Of a stretch of DNA of 64,000 bases, positions 1 through 9,625 are shown in pieces. The DNA is from Tupaia tana. Its lineage: Eukaryota; Chordata; Mammalia; Scandentia; Tupaiidae. The notes beneath the pieces are model-generated. The model saw only the letters and a program-made list of their open reading frames with translations, was not told where the DNA came from and made no database searches. Numbering within the stretch: position 1 is the stretch's first letter; each line of letters opens with the position of its first letter. A program made the translations under genes and the position numbers. The stretch is taken from NCBI GenBank assembly GCA_026018925.1, contig JAKSZU010000008.1, positions 58,512,027 to 58,576,026 on the forward strand, written 5' to 3'.

Positions 1-235
1 ATTAAAGTTAGCATGGACCGTCTTTTAGCCAAAAGTCTCCGAAAATGTTATGTTAACAGAAGGTGAAGAAATCTAGTACTACTTCCTGCTTTCTTATAGA
101 GTTAGAAAGGAATTTAACCTCCAAATGTTATATAAACTAAGAAAAGGTGAACTTAACCAAGTAAGATGGTTTATTAAGGTCCCTTTACATTAGCTTGTTC
201 CACAGTTCCTTAAGTGGGTTTTTGTGTCACTTGCA
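1..235. other. Intronic sequence, nothing recognised
   Basis: AT-rich sequence with no credible exon, repeat family or regulatory site that I can name. Confidence 0.5.
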
Positions 236-239
236 ATAT

Positions 240-392
240 AATCACCCAGAGAAACTTAAAGATGTAAATTTCTGGCTCTCATGCCAGAAGTAGCATATTA
301 GAATCCCTGAGGCTAAGGCCACAGACTATATTCTTTAAAAGCTCTCCAAGTGGTTCTGATGAATACAAAAATTTGAGAACTGCTTTCTAATT
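240..392 (+). mobile_element. MER5A-like hAT-Charlie fragment
   Basis: The stretch TTAGAATCCCTGAGGC followed by TTTAAAAGCTCTCCAAGTGG, TTCTGATGAATAC and TTGAGAACTGC parallels the MER5A consensus (…AGCTCCCCAGGTGATTCT…TTGAGAACCACTG) as remembered. It is an old non-autonomous DNA transposon whose left end is degraded. Confidence 0.5.
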
Positions 393-1013
393 CATTTGGA
401 AATCATGTCCATCATATACCCTTCCAATTGCACAATATTTACAAATCAAGGGCAAAATTTAGTGCTTGGCTTTCTGTCCAGCTGCCTCGGGGAATCTTCA
501 AGTTTTTGGATTTATCCCCAAAAGCTTTGCCAGAAGAGAAGCAGACCTGTCCCCCAACCTGCAGTGAAAGAAGCTGAAAGTCAAAGGAAGCAATCGGTAT
601 TCTGTGATTAGTCAGTTTCCTTCCCACAGAGAACAAGAAGCACTTTGATTTGCTAGTCATGTCAATAAATGTTTTATCATGAAATATGAAAAATAAGACA
701 TGAAAGCAAAAGAGATTGGATCAAAAGAGAGTGGTGAGTAGCTACAGCAGCAGAGCAGAGGGGAAGCTGCAGACCCTTCCCCAGAAGTGAGTGTCAGCTG
801 CAGGGGAGACTGAAATCCAAACAATACAGTAAGTGCCATGTGTAAAGAACCATGCTTAGCTCACATAGAAATCAGAACATCGAGACCATGTTTTTTTCTG
901 AGTCATTGTCTCTGCAGACAAAGTGTCTGTTTCTGGTAAAGTTACACATCTAGACACTTTTATGTGCCGATCCACTGAGCAATGTGTATTTGAAGATGGC
1001 GAGCTTCCTTGCT
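393..1013. other. Intronic sequence, nothing recognised
   Basis: No repeat family or exon could be supported. Short open frames here have no splice context and no family resemblance. Confidence 0.45.
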
Positions 1014-1104
1014 TTGACAGAGGTAATATAAACTCTGGAGCCATATTGCTTTTGTTTGAGCTCTGATTCCAATACATTTCTCATTTTATTATTTCTCAGG
1101 TTTC

Positions 1105-1145
1105 TCATTTTTTTTTAAATCTATTTGGTCTATGAGAGAGAAAGA

Positions 1146-1182
<37 letters not shown>

Positions 1183-1338
1183 CCCTCAACAGGATCTTCA
1201 TGTCTCCATCTACCCCAGTCTCCGCCAGCCTAGGTCGTTGGTAAGCTCATAGGCACCATGCTTAGGGACATCCCAGGATGCAAATCCAGGATGTTTCCCA
1301 TGTGAAAAGAGTTGTGTTACCTTTGAGCCACCGCCTGT
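1105..1338 (-). mobile_element. SINE-O (old tRNA-derived SINE), copy 1
   Basis: Read on the - strand it starts GGACAGGCGGTGGCTCAAAG, a tRNA-like A-box region, and continues through GATCCTGTTGAGGGTCTCTG into a CT-rich run and an A-rich end. It lies inside a MIR and is flanked by TTTCTCAT repeats. Its 3' module (GATCCTGT..AGGG..TCTCTCTC) is shared with six other degenerate copies in this window. Confidence 0.55.
1139..1176. repeat. (GA)n purine run
   Basis: Near-pure GA dinucleotide repeat. It is the expanded CT-rich 3' part of the enclosing minus-strand SINE. Confidence 0.85.
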
Positions 1339-1480
1339 CCAGTTTTCTCATCTGTAATTTGAATAATGATAGGACTTATGTCATACATTCTTTATGAGGT
1401 TTAAATTAGTTAATATATGTAAACCATAAAGAATAGTGCCTAGCACATAATAGGTGGTTATTGTCGTTATTCCTCAAACT

Positions 1481-1803
1481 TCAAGAGACAAAATTAAAGA
1501 ACTTAAGTAAAATGGCTGTACACCATAAAGTTTCGCAAAGATGGTGTGGCATTGCATCTATTACCAAAGGAAATCTCCTGAATAATGTCAAGAGAACTAA
1601 TAAAAAATTATTGTATTGATGGCCAGTTTGCAGAACAGTTTGTGTTGAAAATCAGATGTCTCCAGTTTGAAAATAATTGAGAACTGAACTACCTATTCTT
1701 AATGTATGCTAATTTTGGTGATAGAAGATTATAATCCTAGACCTTACAAAGAGTCATATGTATTTAATGACTTTAAAAATGCATTAAATTTTTAATGCAT
1801 TTA
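1481..1803. other. Intronic sequence, nothing recognised
   Basis: AT-rich and non-repetitive to my reading. A small inverted motif, ATGCATTAAATTTTTAATGCAT (two ATGCATTAAA arms), lies near 1780-1801 just before the next SINE. Confidence 0.45.
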
Positions 1804-2168
1804 GGGGGACCAGCAGGTGGCATGGTGGTTGAGGCGCTGGACACTCCCATATTGCTAACCATGGTTAAATAAATAATTCTTTTTTTGGGTAGAGGTTTTA
1901 GCTATAGGGCAAATGCACTCGCCAGACAGAGAGAGACAGAGAGACAGTGAGAGATCACCCCCCCCCCCCGTGTGGGGGGGGGGTGTTTGGCCACACTGCA
2001 GTCCCTTCTCCTCCATTCTCCTTTGGGGATCTTGGGCACACACGCACACGCGCCCGACGTGAGTTTTAAGCCACCGGATCCGGGACTTGAACTGCGGTCA
2101 TCTACATGGGAGTCCAGTGACATAGCCATTACGCTGTTGGTCCCTAAATAAATAATTCTTAAAAAAAC
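1804..2168 (+). mobile_element. SINE-S copy interrupted by a SINE-L
   Basis: The head reads GGGGACCAGCAGGTGGCATG and TGGTTGAGGCGCTGGAC. The body stops at TAAATAAATAATTCTT, the usual SINE-S tail, where a minus-strand SINE-L has inserted and duplicated that 16-bp tail. Confidence 0.7.
1882..2144 (-). mobile_element. SINE-L nested in SINE-S
   Basis: Minus-strand copy: the + strand runs from a T-rich end and GCTATAGGGC to CATTACGCTGTTGGTCCC. The target-site duplication TAAATAAATAATTCTT is perfect (1866-1881 and 2145-2160). The internal C/G palindrome has expanded to C10 facing G10. Confidence 0.9.
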
Positions 2169-2179
2169 AATGCAAGCTA

Positions 2180-2420
2180 GGGACCAGCACATGGTGTAAT
2201 GGTTATGTTGCTGGACTCACATGTAGTCAACCACAGTTTGAGTCCCAGACCCGGTGGCTTAAACTCAAGCCAGGTGTGTATGCATCCCCAAAATCCCAAG
2301 AGGAGAAAGGAGGAGAAGGGATTGTAGCATGGCCATCCCCCTAGGGAGTGATTTTTCACTTACTGTCTCTCTGGAGAGTGCATGAACCTTATAGCAAAAA
2401 AATTTCTCTTAAAAAAAAAT
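2180..2420 (+). mobile_element. SINE-L
   Basis: The copy starts GGGACCAGCACATGGTG and ends AGCAAAAAAATTTCTCTT plus A9. The target-site duplication is AATGCAAGCTA (2169-2179 and 2421-2431). It is more diverged than the young copies. Confidence 0.85.
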
Positions 2421-2431
2421 AATGCAAGCTA

Positions 2432-3190
2432 AATCTAATGCTTACATTTATAGGGAAAAGCATCCAGAGCTCCAAAGTATTTGATGAATAAATCAATAGC
2501 TATTGATTCCTTGAAGATCTCTTCCATCTTTATAAGAAGTGAAATTGTATTAAGAGACTCATCTTTGCTGACCTTCTTTGAGTTTACAGTTTCCTCCCTT
2601 CAGAAGCAAGGTTTGAATTGATTAATTTAGGAATCCTGCCCTTGAAACTCAGCCGTGGCTAAATGGCAATGAGATTTATTTCAGTACTTTCACTCTAGTA
2701 TTTTCCCATTAAAGCCAGCTTCTAGGTACTCCTAATATCCAAGATTCAGAGGCTCCTTTCTATATGGTAGGGAGAAATAAGAATTTTGGCCAATTTTTTA
2801 TTCTTCTCCTTATGTCTTGCTATAGCTGAAAAAAAAAAAAATAAGTCTACTTTAACTTTATTAGCTTATTGAAAAGTTATGGAAACCAAGAGCTTATTGT
2901 CAAAATGCAAAACAAAAGGTTGAATAATGAAAAAACTGCAAGCTAATGCATATGTAAAAACTTTTTTTTTTTTTTTTTTTGCTGGCTTCTGCCCTTTTTG
3001 TAGCTTCAGTGAAACATAATTTCCAAAATCACTTGAGGATATCAAAACTCTTCAGTGGCTAGATAACAAATAGTGCTAATGAGATCAAGTGATGGATGGG
3101 TGCCAACTGATTCTAAGAATGTCCTGTAAGGCAATGAAGTGTGTTGTGGCTTTGCTGGATGGGGTCATCCATTCTGCAACACAGTCTTGT
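2432..3190. other. Intronic sequence, nothing recognised
   Basis: No named repeat apart from A12 and T18 runs (about 2829 and 2961). No exon signal. Confidence 0.45.
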
Positions 3191-3371
3191 GCTCAAGAAA
3201 AATGGCCTCTAGAACCAGGTAAACTCAGGTTTAATCAAAACCACACATCAGCTTGTGACCTTCACAAATGTTCCGTGTCTTTGTCTGCAAAATAGAAATA
3301 ATAACCTACATTAAGGATTGTTATGAATGTAAAGTTAGATTTTAAAAGCATATATATATGCTTATATATAA

Positions 3372-3372
3372 A

Positions 3373-3411
<39 letters not shown>
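3372..3411. repeat. (GT)n microsatellite
   Basis: About 20 uninterrupted GT units inside a MIR relic, probably length-polymorphic. Confidence 0.9.
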
Positions 3412-3413
<2 letters not shown>

Positions 3414-3433
3414 TGCTTAAAACAATGCCTAGC

Positions 3434-3705
3434 GGGGAACCAGCAGTTAGCGTAATGGCTATGTCGCTGGACTCCTACGTAGTCGACCACGGTTCGAGTC
3501 CCGGACCTGGTGGCTTAAAACTCACGCCGGGCACGTGTGCGTGCGTGCCCATGATCCCGGGAGGAGAATGGAGGAGAAGGGATTGCGGCGTGACCATCCC
3601 CCATGGGGGGTGATTTCTCGCTTTCTATCTCTAATGTCTCTCTCTGTCTGTCTGGCGAGCACACGCACCCTATAGCAAAAAACCCCTCCAAAAAAAAAAA
3701 AAAAG
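3434..3705 (+). mobile_element. SINE-L, young
   Basis: Full-length copy with an exact A box (TTAGCGTAATGGC) and B box (GGTTCGAGTCC), CpG-rich body, the CCCCCATGGGGGG block and an A tail. The target-site duplication AAACAATGCCTAGC is perfect (3420-3433 and 3706-3719). Confidence 0.93.
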
Positions 3706-3789
3706 AAACAATGCCTAGCTTGAGGTGGGCATTCAATACTCTTAGACAAAATTAGAAGCTATTGGTTTTGATGTAGTGTGGTCAATAAC

Positions 3790-4054
3790 ATTTTTATTTT
3801 TTGGGGGGAGTTTTTCGCTATAGGGCGCGTGCGCTCGCCAGACAGACAGAGAGAGACATAGAGACAGAAAGCGAGAAATCACCCCCCAGGGGGGATGGTC
3901 ATGCCGCAGTCCCTTCTCCATTCTCCTCTCGGATCTTGGGCACGCACGCACACGCGCCCGGCGTGAGTTTTAAGCCACCGGGTCCGGGACGCGAACCGCG
4001 GTCGACTACGTGGGAGTCCAGCGACATAGCCATTACGCTAACTGCTGGTTCCCA
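3790..4054 (-). mobile_element. SINE-L, young, antisense
   Basis: Full-length minus copy with target-site duplication TGTGGTCAATAAC (3777-3789 and 4055-4067). On the + strand it has a T-rich run ending GCTATAG|GGCGCG and a donor-like GGC|GTGAGTTT 139 nt later. It lies only 85 bp after the previous copy and in the opposite direction, so the pair can form an inverted-repeat hairpin in RIMS2 pre-mRNA. Confidence 0.93.
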
Positions 4055-4067
4055 TGTGGTCAATAAC

Positions 4068-4798
4068 TTTTGATCAAAACTGAAAACTTAAGGCAATTGC
4101 TGGCATTAGTAAAAATCATGTTTTTTCTTAAAGGCAAGAAATGTGCTTCCATTAAGCTACTTTGATTTTCTTATAATTTTTGAGACAGGAAATTCATGCA
4201 ACTACACTTCCCTCAAGAATTAAGGGATCAAAGAGGAAGTTAAAGTTTTTAAGTCAGTTTTCATTGGGGCCACTCTGAAGCTAGTGAGTGTTCATTCAGT
4301 CCAAAGTTCCAATTTATCTGAAACTCATAATAATAAATATTTACAATCATTATCCTAGTAATTAAGAAAAAAATTCAGTAGCTTTTGTAAAAGGCAGGAA
4401 AATGAATAACACACACACACACACGTATATAAATTTAGTTAAGTAGTAACTCTAGAATATCCACTTATTTCAGGATAATTTTTTTCCATTAGTCTGTCTG
4501 CTCTTGGTGATTCTAAAATATTTATTCTAAAATAAAATAATACCTTGGCTACTTAATTATAATTTATTTTTAATTTGAATTATAAGTATAGGGTACTTCA
4601 GAAGTGACCTAAGTGTTCACAAAAAATAAAGTTGAAGTGAATTATTAATTCAGCAAAGATCTCTTATTTGCTGTTCTTCTGTGCTGAATGCCAGTGCTCA
4701 GCCCGGAGCTCATACCTAGTAATGATTCATTATATGTTAGAAAGAGTGAATGAAAGAGTGAATAAAAGAATAAATGCACAACACGTGTACAATATGGC
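4068..4798. other. Intronic sequence with a short (CA)n
   Basis: AT-rich with (CA)8-9 near 4408-4425. Otherwise nothing recognised. Confidence 0.45.
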
Positions 4799-4799
4799 A

Positions 4800-5040
4800 T
4801 TGTTCAACAGTACAGGCTCTGAAACCAGACAGCTGGGTTTAAATCCTGACTTTCCTATTCACTATCTTGTGTGTATATGTGAACTTGAATAAGTTATTTA
4901 GCCTTTTTGTACCTACTTTTCCATCTACAAAATTGTGATGATTATAATACTTTTCTCATTGGATTATTTGAGTAATAAAACTAACAAAACATTTATAATA
5001 GTGGCACGTAGTAAGCACTGGTAAATATTTACTCTAATAA
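4800..5040 (+). repeat. MIR SINE
   Basis: Near-complete MIR: ACAGGCTCTGAAACCAGACA, TGGGTTTAAATCCTGACTTT, CTATCTTGTGTGTA, CTTGAATAAGTTATTTAGCC, then GTGGCACGTAGTAAGCACTG. Confidence 0.85.
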
Positions 5041-5154
5041 CAATAAAAAGAAACAGATATTGTGTGCTCAAAGACAAAACTTCCATTGACACATTGGCAT
5101 TTAACATATATTACTATGGCTTTAAATTATGTCGATAGTATTTTAAAATGTCTA

Positions 5155-5388
5155 AGAGGCCTGGACAGTGGTGCAGCAGTAAAACATGGTGCTCTGTGAG
5201 GCCATCTCACATGGGATGGTGTCCAATTGAAGTCTGGAGACCTCCCATAGTATTCCAGATCCTCACTGGCTTACCCATGATCTGGGACTGGCTGAGGGCT
5301 GAGGATGGATCACTGCATCAAGACCCTGATGGGGATACACATGCTCTTTTTGTCTCTCTCTCCTCTCTCTTTAAGAAGAAATGAAGAA
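5155..5388 (+). mobile_element. SINE-O, copy 2
   Basis: It starts GGCCTGGACAGTGGTGCAGC and passes through GGGAGACCTCC-like sequence to AGACCCTGATGGGG and a CT-rich end TGTCTCTCTCTCC. It shares the terminal CCTG..GGGG..CTCT module with other SINE-O copies. Divergence is high, so the family call rests on layout rather than identity. Confidence 0.45.
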
Positions 5389-6627
5389 AGTACTAGGAGT
5401 AAATACTGGCTTGGTAATCCAACGGTGGCCAATTGATATTGACTCTGTCCTAAAGCAGCATCTTTCTCCCATATACAGGCCTTTCTCTCACGAATTAGTG
5501 ACTTGGAAAAAAGAAGCAGGGTGTTTGGATCTCATCCGGAGTAACGTTCAGCAGATGCTACATAAAAACCACATCTTAACTCATATAGTCTAAGATTCTA
5601 TTAACAACAAATACATTTTTTCATCTTTTTAGTTTGAAAGTTATTGAGCTATCTATTTAAAACGTGAATGGGGAGATTTTTCTGAGACTAATGAAATGGT
5701 TGTACTGGGATAGATCCCTAAATTACCAATTACCAGGAGGGGGATCAATCTAGCACTAAACGTACTAAACTGCTATGTTCTGATAAGCAGGGTCATATAG
5801 CTAAGGTGAGCAAAAAAGATGTATATTCAATTTTCAGATAGAGTAGAGGAGGATATTTAGAAATTCTTGCTGGTGAGTTGGGTACTTGATCAAACAATTT
5901 CAAAGGCATTTGCAAGAGTAATGACTTTTTACATGTTACCAAAAGATTACAATTTAAATACTCAAGTAAGGAGTTTTATGTTCTAGTCTTTGAGGAATTA
6001 AGATATTAAAAATAATTCATCTCATATAACAGGATACTCACTATTATTTGCTTAACATTCAGCTATAACCTACTTCATTAAAATTTTGATTTTGTTGATT
6101 TGCAAAACTGAATTTAAATAAATGTAGTTTCACTGTTAAATAGAGTGGTTAAATATCTCCTTTACATAAAGAAGAATTGTATTTTTGTTCATAGATTCTT
6201 GGGCTCAGTGAGCTAAGATGTGATCTGATTTGCAGTTCTTAAACATTACTCTAGATTAGGATCAAATATAATTTCTTCTGAAAGCTATGCTTTTCATCCC
6301 TATTTTTTCAAATGACTCAACAGCAAGGTAGTACATTCTAGACTGGATCGTTTTTATGTAGGGACAGAATTGTGGCTTAATAATAAGACTTTATAACAGA
6401 TCAATGAAACTGCTGACATCCTATTGTATACTTCAATTACATATTGTTGAGGATAACCTGTAATGTATGGTTCCTGGAAGAAGGAAAGATTAGTTTAAGA
6501 AGAAGAAAGAAACACACTGCTTTCTGTATTGGCATAGAAGCCACGATGAGTTACTAGAAAATAGCACTGACTACGTGGAATGGAGGACTGTGGTGAAGCA
6601 TGCAAATGGGAAGCTTAGTTATTAGAA
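5389..6627. other. Intronic sequence, nothing recognised
   Basis: 1.2 kb of AT-rich sequence without a repeat or exon that I can name. Confidence 0.45.
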
Positions 6628-6639
6628 ATTAGAAATCTC

Positions 6640-6905
6640 AGGGCCAGCAGTTAAGGTACTGAACTCCCACATGGTCCACTGCGATTCGAGTTCTGGACCC
6701 AGCAGCTTGAAACTCACACTGAGCGTGTGTGTGTATGTCCAAAATCCCAAGAGGAGACAGGATTGCAGTGTGGCTGTCCTCCCGGGGGGTGGGGGGGGAG
6801 GGTGATTTCTTGCTCTTCGTCTCTCCAGTGAACCCATGTGATCTATAGCAAAAATCTCTCAAGAAAAAAAAAAAAAAAAAGAAAAGAAGGAAATAAGAGA
6901 AAAGA
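6640..6905 (+). mobile_element. SINE-L, intermediate age
   Basis: The copy runs GGGCCAGCAGTTAAGGTACT to TCTATAGCAAAAATCTCTC and an A-rich tail, with target-site duplication ATTAGAAATCTC (6628-6639 and 6906-6917). It lacks part of the GAGAATGGAGGAGAAGG region. Confidence 0.88.
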
Positions 6906-6929
6906 ATTAGAAATCTCTTTGTTTCTTAC

Positions 6930-7150
6930 CTGAATTCATTATTACTTGATGTCTTTACCTTCTACTTGGCATTTACTGTTTCACCTTGGATTGTTTTGTC
7001 TTTGTTTTATCTAGCCAACTAGTTTATAAGTAGTTTGAGAATAAATGTCATGCCTTACATTTCTTTTTAACTGGTACAGCATTGACTCCAGTGCCTTGTA
7101 TACGGTAGAGGTACAAATAAATATCTGTCAGTTGATTGATAGCTATGTAT
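6930..7150 (+). repeat. L2 LINE 3' end
   Basis: CTAGTTTATAAGTAGTTTGA, CCAGTGCCTTGTATACGG and CAAATAAATATCTGTC mirror the L2 3' end (…AGCTCC…AGTGCCTGGCACATAG…AATAAATATTTG). Confidence 0.55.
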
Positions 7151-7269
7151 TTCCAAAATATGCATTAGAAAGTTTTGTTTGCTTTATCATCAGCAAATAT
7201 TTGTTGAATGCCAAAATGATTTACAAAACTTATTAAATGAGGCTTAAACCTTAGTTTTTAATTATCCCT

Positions 7270-7466
7270 AAGCACTAAAAGTTTTCGTTCAAATAATTTA
7301 TTGAATTCATTTATTCAGTAAATTATTTTGTTTATTTTTTTAAAGAGATTTTTACTATATGGCACATGTGCTCTCCAGAGAGACAGAGAGAGGCAGCAAG
7401 TGAGAAATCAAACCCCAAAAGGGATGGTCACGCCACAGTCTCTTCTCCTCCTGGGATCTCAGGCAC

Positions 7467-7506
<40 letters not shown>

Positions 7507-7720
7507 CGTGAGTTTTAACCTGCCGAGTGTGGGATTCAAGCCATGGTTGACTACATGGAAGTCCAGCAATGTAGCCAGTATGCCATCTGCTCGTCCCTTC
7601 AGTAAATTATTTATGGAGAGTGGTTGAGTGCCAAGTATCAGGTAATGGAGCTGCTGAAGTAACCTGACAATCACCTGCAGGTGATTCTGATGTAGGCTAA
7701 GGTTTTGCTTTAAGCTAAGA
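7270..7720 (-). repeat. L2 LINE 3' fragment, antisense, split by SINE-L
   Basis: ATTGAATTCATTTATTCAG on the left and GAGTGGTTGAGTGCCAAGTA on the right read as the reverse of an L2 terminus. Between them is a SINE-L. The last 40 bp (CACCTGCAGGTGATTCTGAT) could instead be a MER5 scrap. Confidence 0.45.
7329..7598 (-). mobile_element. SINE-L with an internal (CA)n
   Basis: Minus copy with target-site duplication TCAGTAAATTATTT (7315-7328 and 7599-7612). Its CACGCACGCACA segment has expanded into about 16 CA units at 7470-7500, an example of a microsatellite born inside a SINE. Confidence 0.9.
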
Positions 7721-7744
7721 GAATTTTGTATTCATCTTGTAATG

Positions 7745-7992
7745 TCAATAGCAAAGTTGGTAGCTGAAAGAATGAGTTCTAGTGTTAAACTTCTGGGTTC
7801 AAGTACTAGCTTCATGACTCACCTTGGATATCTCATTAGGCCCTGGGCAAACTTCATTACCTCTCCTCCCTTTGGATTCCTCAGCTGTGCTTATGGTAAT
7901 TCCTCCTTCCTAAGATTGTTCTGAGGAGTATTTGAAGCGGAGTACATGTATGTGAAAGTCCTGAGTTGAAAAGAGCTTGACATTTTTGAATC
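7745..7992 (+). repeat. MIR SINE
   Basis: Core features: GAATGAGTTCTAGTGTTAAA, TTCTGGGTTCAAGTAC, GGGCAAACTTCATTACCTCT, ATTCCTCAGCTGTGC and GATTGTTCTGAGGAG. Confidence 0.75.
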
Positions 7993-8011
7993 ATTTAAAA
8001 GAAGTCACCAT

Positions 8012-8269
8012 GGGGCTGACCATATAGCTTAGTGGTTAAGGGAGGTGGGTCCCACATGGCCAGTGTGGTTCAAATCCTGGCCTTGCAGCTTGAAAAACAC
8101 ATCGGGCGCATATGTGTGCATGCCCCAAATCTCAACAGGATGAGAAATGGAGAAAGAATTCTGGTGTTGTCATGCCTCATTGGGGTGTGTGTGTATGGGG
8201 GAAGTGCTTTTTCTCTTTCTGTCTCTTTCCAGCAAATGCACATGCCTTTAGTTAATCAATCAATCAATC
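8012..8269 (+). mobile_element. SINE-L, old subtype
   Basis: The head is GGGGCTGACCATATAGCTTA and the body has GCTTGAAAAACACATCGGGC and ATGCCCCAAATCTCAACAGG. The old subtype has GCTTGAAAAACACACTGGGC where young copies have GGCTTAAAACTCACGCCGGG. The flanking repeats AAAAGAAGTCACCATG and AAAAGAGGCCACTGTA are imperfect, which fits its age. Confidence 0.75.
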
Positions 8270-8299
8270 TAAAAGAGGCCACTGTAGCTGAAGAGTAGT

Positions 8300-9052
8300 T
8301 TATAAAGATAAATGGCTTGCATCGAAATAAAAGAGAATGATAAGAGCCAAATCTGCAAAGTTTTGTAGGGCCTTGGAGAAGAGGATAGGACCCTAAGCTT
8401 CTGTGGAGGAATCGGTATTAGCAAGGAGGATGGACACTGTTACAGGGAGAAGAAAGAGCATAGGATGCAGAAGTAGATTTATTGATAGTTGGAAGATCAG
8501 AGAATTTCTTCTGATAGCTTTATTTTATGGATCTGGGGCTTTTCCCAAATATAAGAAGAAGACATTGAAGAATTTTAGCATCAGAGTAGCGTAGCCTAGC
8601 TTACGTTTTAGAAAAATTATTCTGACTACTATGTGAAGAGTGAATTAGAGTCAGAACATGAGCAGTTATGGTTGTTGTTGCACCACAGTAGACGAGAGTG
8701 GCATGATTTAAATGGTGAAAGTCAGAATGGGGAGGAATGGAAGGGTATGCACTATATCTTAGAGGTAGATTTTGCAAGACTTAGTGATAGATTAAGTGTG
8801 GACATGAAGGAAATGGAGAAATTGAGAAGCCTCTTGGATTTTCATCTTCAGCAACTAAGTGAATAGTTATTCTCTTTACTGATAGGAAGTTCTGAAGAAG
8901 GAATATATTTGAAAGTTAAGATTAAATTACATTTGGGACACATCAAGTTTCTGATAGCCTGTGGGATATCAGGGTGCTTGTTACAGGCAGGTAACTGGTA
9001 GATAGTTTTGGAGTTCAGAAAAGAAGCTTTGTCTTCTAATTAAATTTAGAGA
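8300..9052 (-). repeat. L2 LINE, antisense, 3' coding part
   Basis: TTGTAGGGCCTTGGAGAAG, AATTATTCTGACTACTATG, GAGAGTGGCATGATTTAAATG, GCAAGACTTAGTGATAGATT and CACATCAAGTTTCTGATAGC follow the reverse complement of the L2 3' region, in the right order. No open frame survives. Confidence 0.6.
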
Positions 9053-9059
9053 TTATATA

Positions 9060-9625
9060 GGGCCAATAGGCAGTGTGGTGGTTAAAGTCCTGGATCTCAC
9101 GTGGCTGACTTCACAGTTTGAGTCCCGGACTCAGCAGCTTGAAAAGCACACTAGTTGGGGACCAGCAGTTAGCATAATGGCTATGTCGCTGGACTCCCAT
9201 GTAGTCAACTATGGTTCACGTCCCGGACCCGGTGGCTTAAAACTCACACCGGGCGCGTGTGCGTGCATGCCCAAGATCCCGAGAGGAGAATGGAGGAGAA
9301 GGGATTGGGGCATGGCCATCCCCCCTGGGGAGGTGATTTCTTGCTTTCTGTCTCTCTATCTCTCTCTCTCTGGTGAGCGCACGTGCCCTATAGCAAAAAG
9401 CTCTCAAAAAAAAAAAAAAAAAAAAGAAAAGAAAAAAAGAAAAGCACACTGGTTGTGTTTGTGTACGTGCCCAAAATCCCAAGAGAGGAATGGAAGAAGG
9501 GATTGCTGTGTGGCCATCCTCTTGCAGGGTTGATGTTTCACTTTCCTTTTCTCTTCCTATCTTTCTCGCTCTCTCTAGTGAATGCACATGCTCAATGGCA
9601 AAAATCTAAAAAAAAAGAAATGAAA
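9060..9625 (+). mobile_element. SINE-L old subtype, split by a young SINE-L
   Basis: The left part runs GGGCCAATAGGCAGTGTGG to CTTGAAAAGCACACT. The right part resumes GCACACTGGTTGTGTTTG and ends AATGGCAAAAATCT plus A9. The inserted copy has the same orientation. Confidence 0.85.
9157..9438 (+). mobile_element. SINE-L young, nested in an old SINE-L
   Basis: Full-length GGGGACCAGCAGTTAGCATA copy with an A-rich tail. The target-site duplication is GAAAAGCACACTAGTT (9141-9156) against GAAAAGCACACTGGTT (9439-9454), one mismatch. This orders the two subtypes in time. Confidence 0.92.

Larger units (their letters stand above)
1014..1480 (+). repeat. MIR SINE, split by a later SINE-O insertion
   Basis: The left part has CTCTGGAGCCATATTGC and TTTGAGCTCTGATTCC. 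The right part has TTTTCTCATCTGTAATTTG, then the 3' end AATAGTGCCTAGCACATAA. This is the order of a MIR. The two parts are separated by an insertion at about 1105-1338, with the target word TTTCTCAT on both sides. Confidence 0.75.
3195..3745 (+). repeat. MIR with an internal (GT)n and a nested SINE-L
   Basis: MIR landmarks in order: AGCTTGTGACCTTCAC, GTGTCTTTGTCTGCAAAAT, ATTGTTATGAATGTAAA, then AACAATGCCTAGC interrupted by a SINE-L. The MIR end GAGGTGGGCATTCAATA resumes after it. The (GT)20 run sits at 3372-3411. Confidence 0.7.

Noticed and set aside
3372-3411. Cysteine-valine repeat protein
   Set aside because: It is a translated (GT)n microsatellite.
8403-8866. Adjacent frames as exons
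   Set aside because: They lie in an antisense L2 and show no acceptor or donor pair with coding homology.
9075-9533. 152-residue open frame as a gene
   Set aside because: It runs through two nested SINE copies, and similar peptides (SLDSHVV..GSSPGPGGLKL) recur at every SINE-L.
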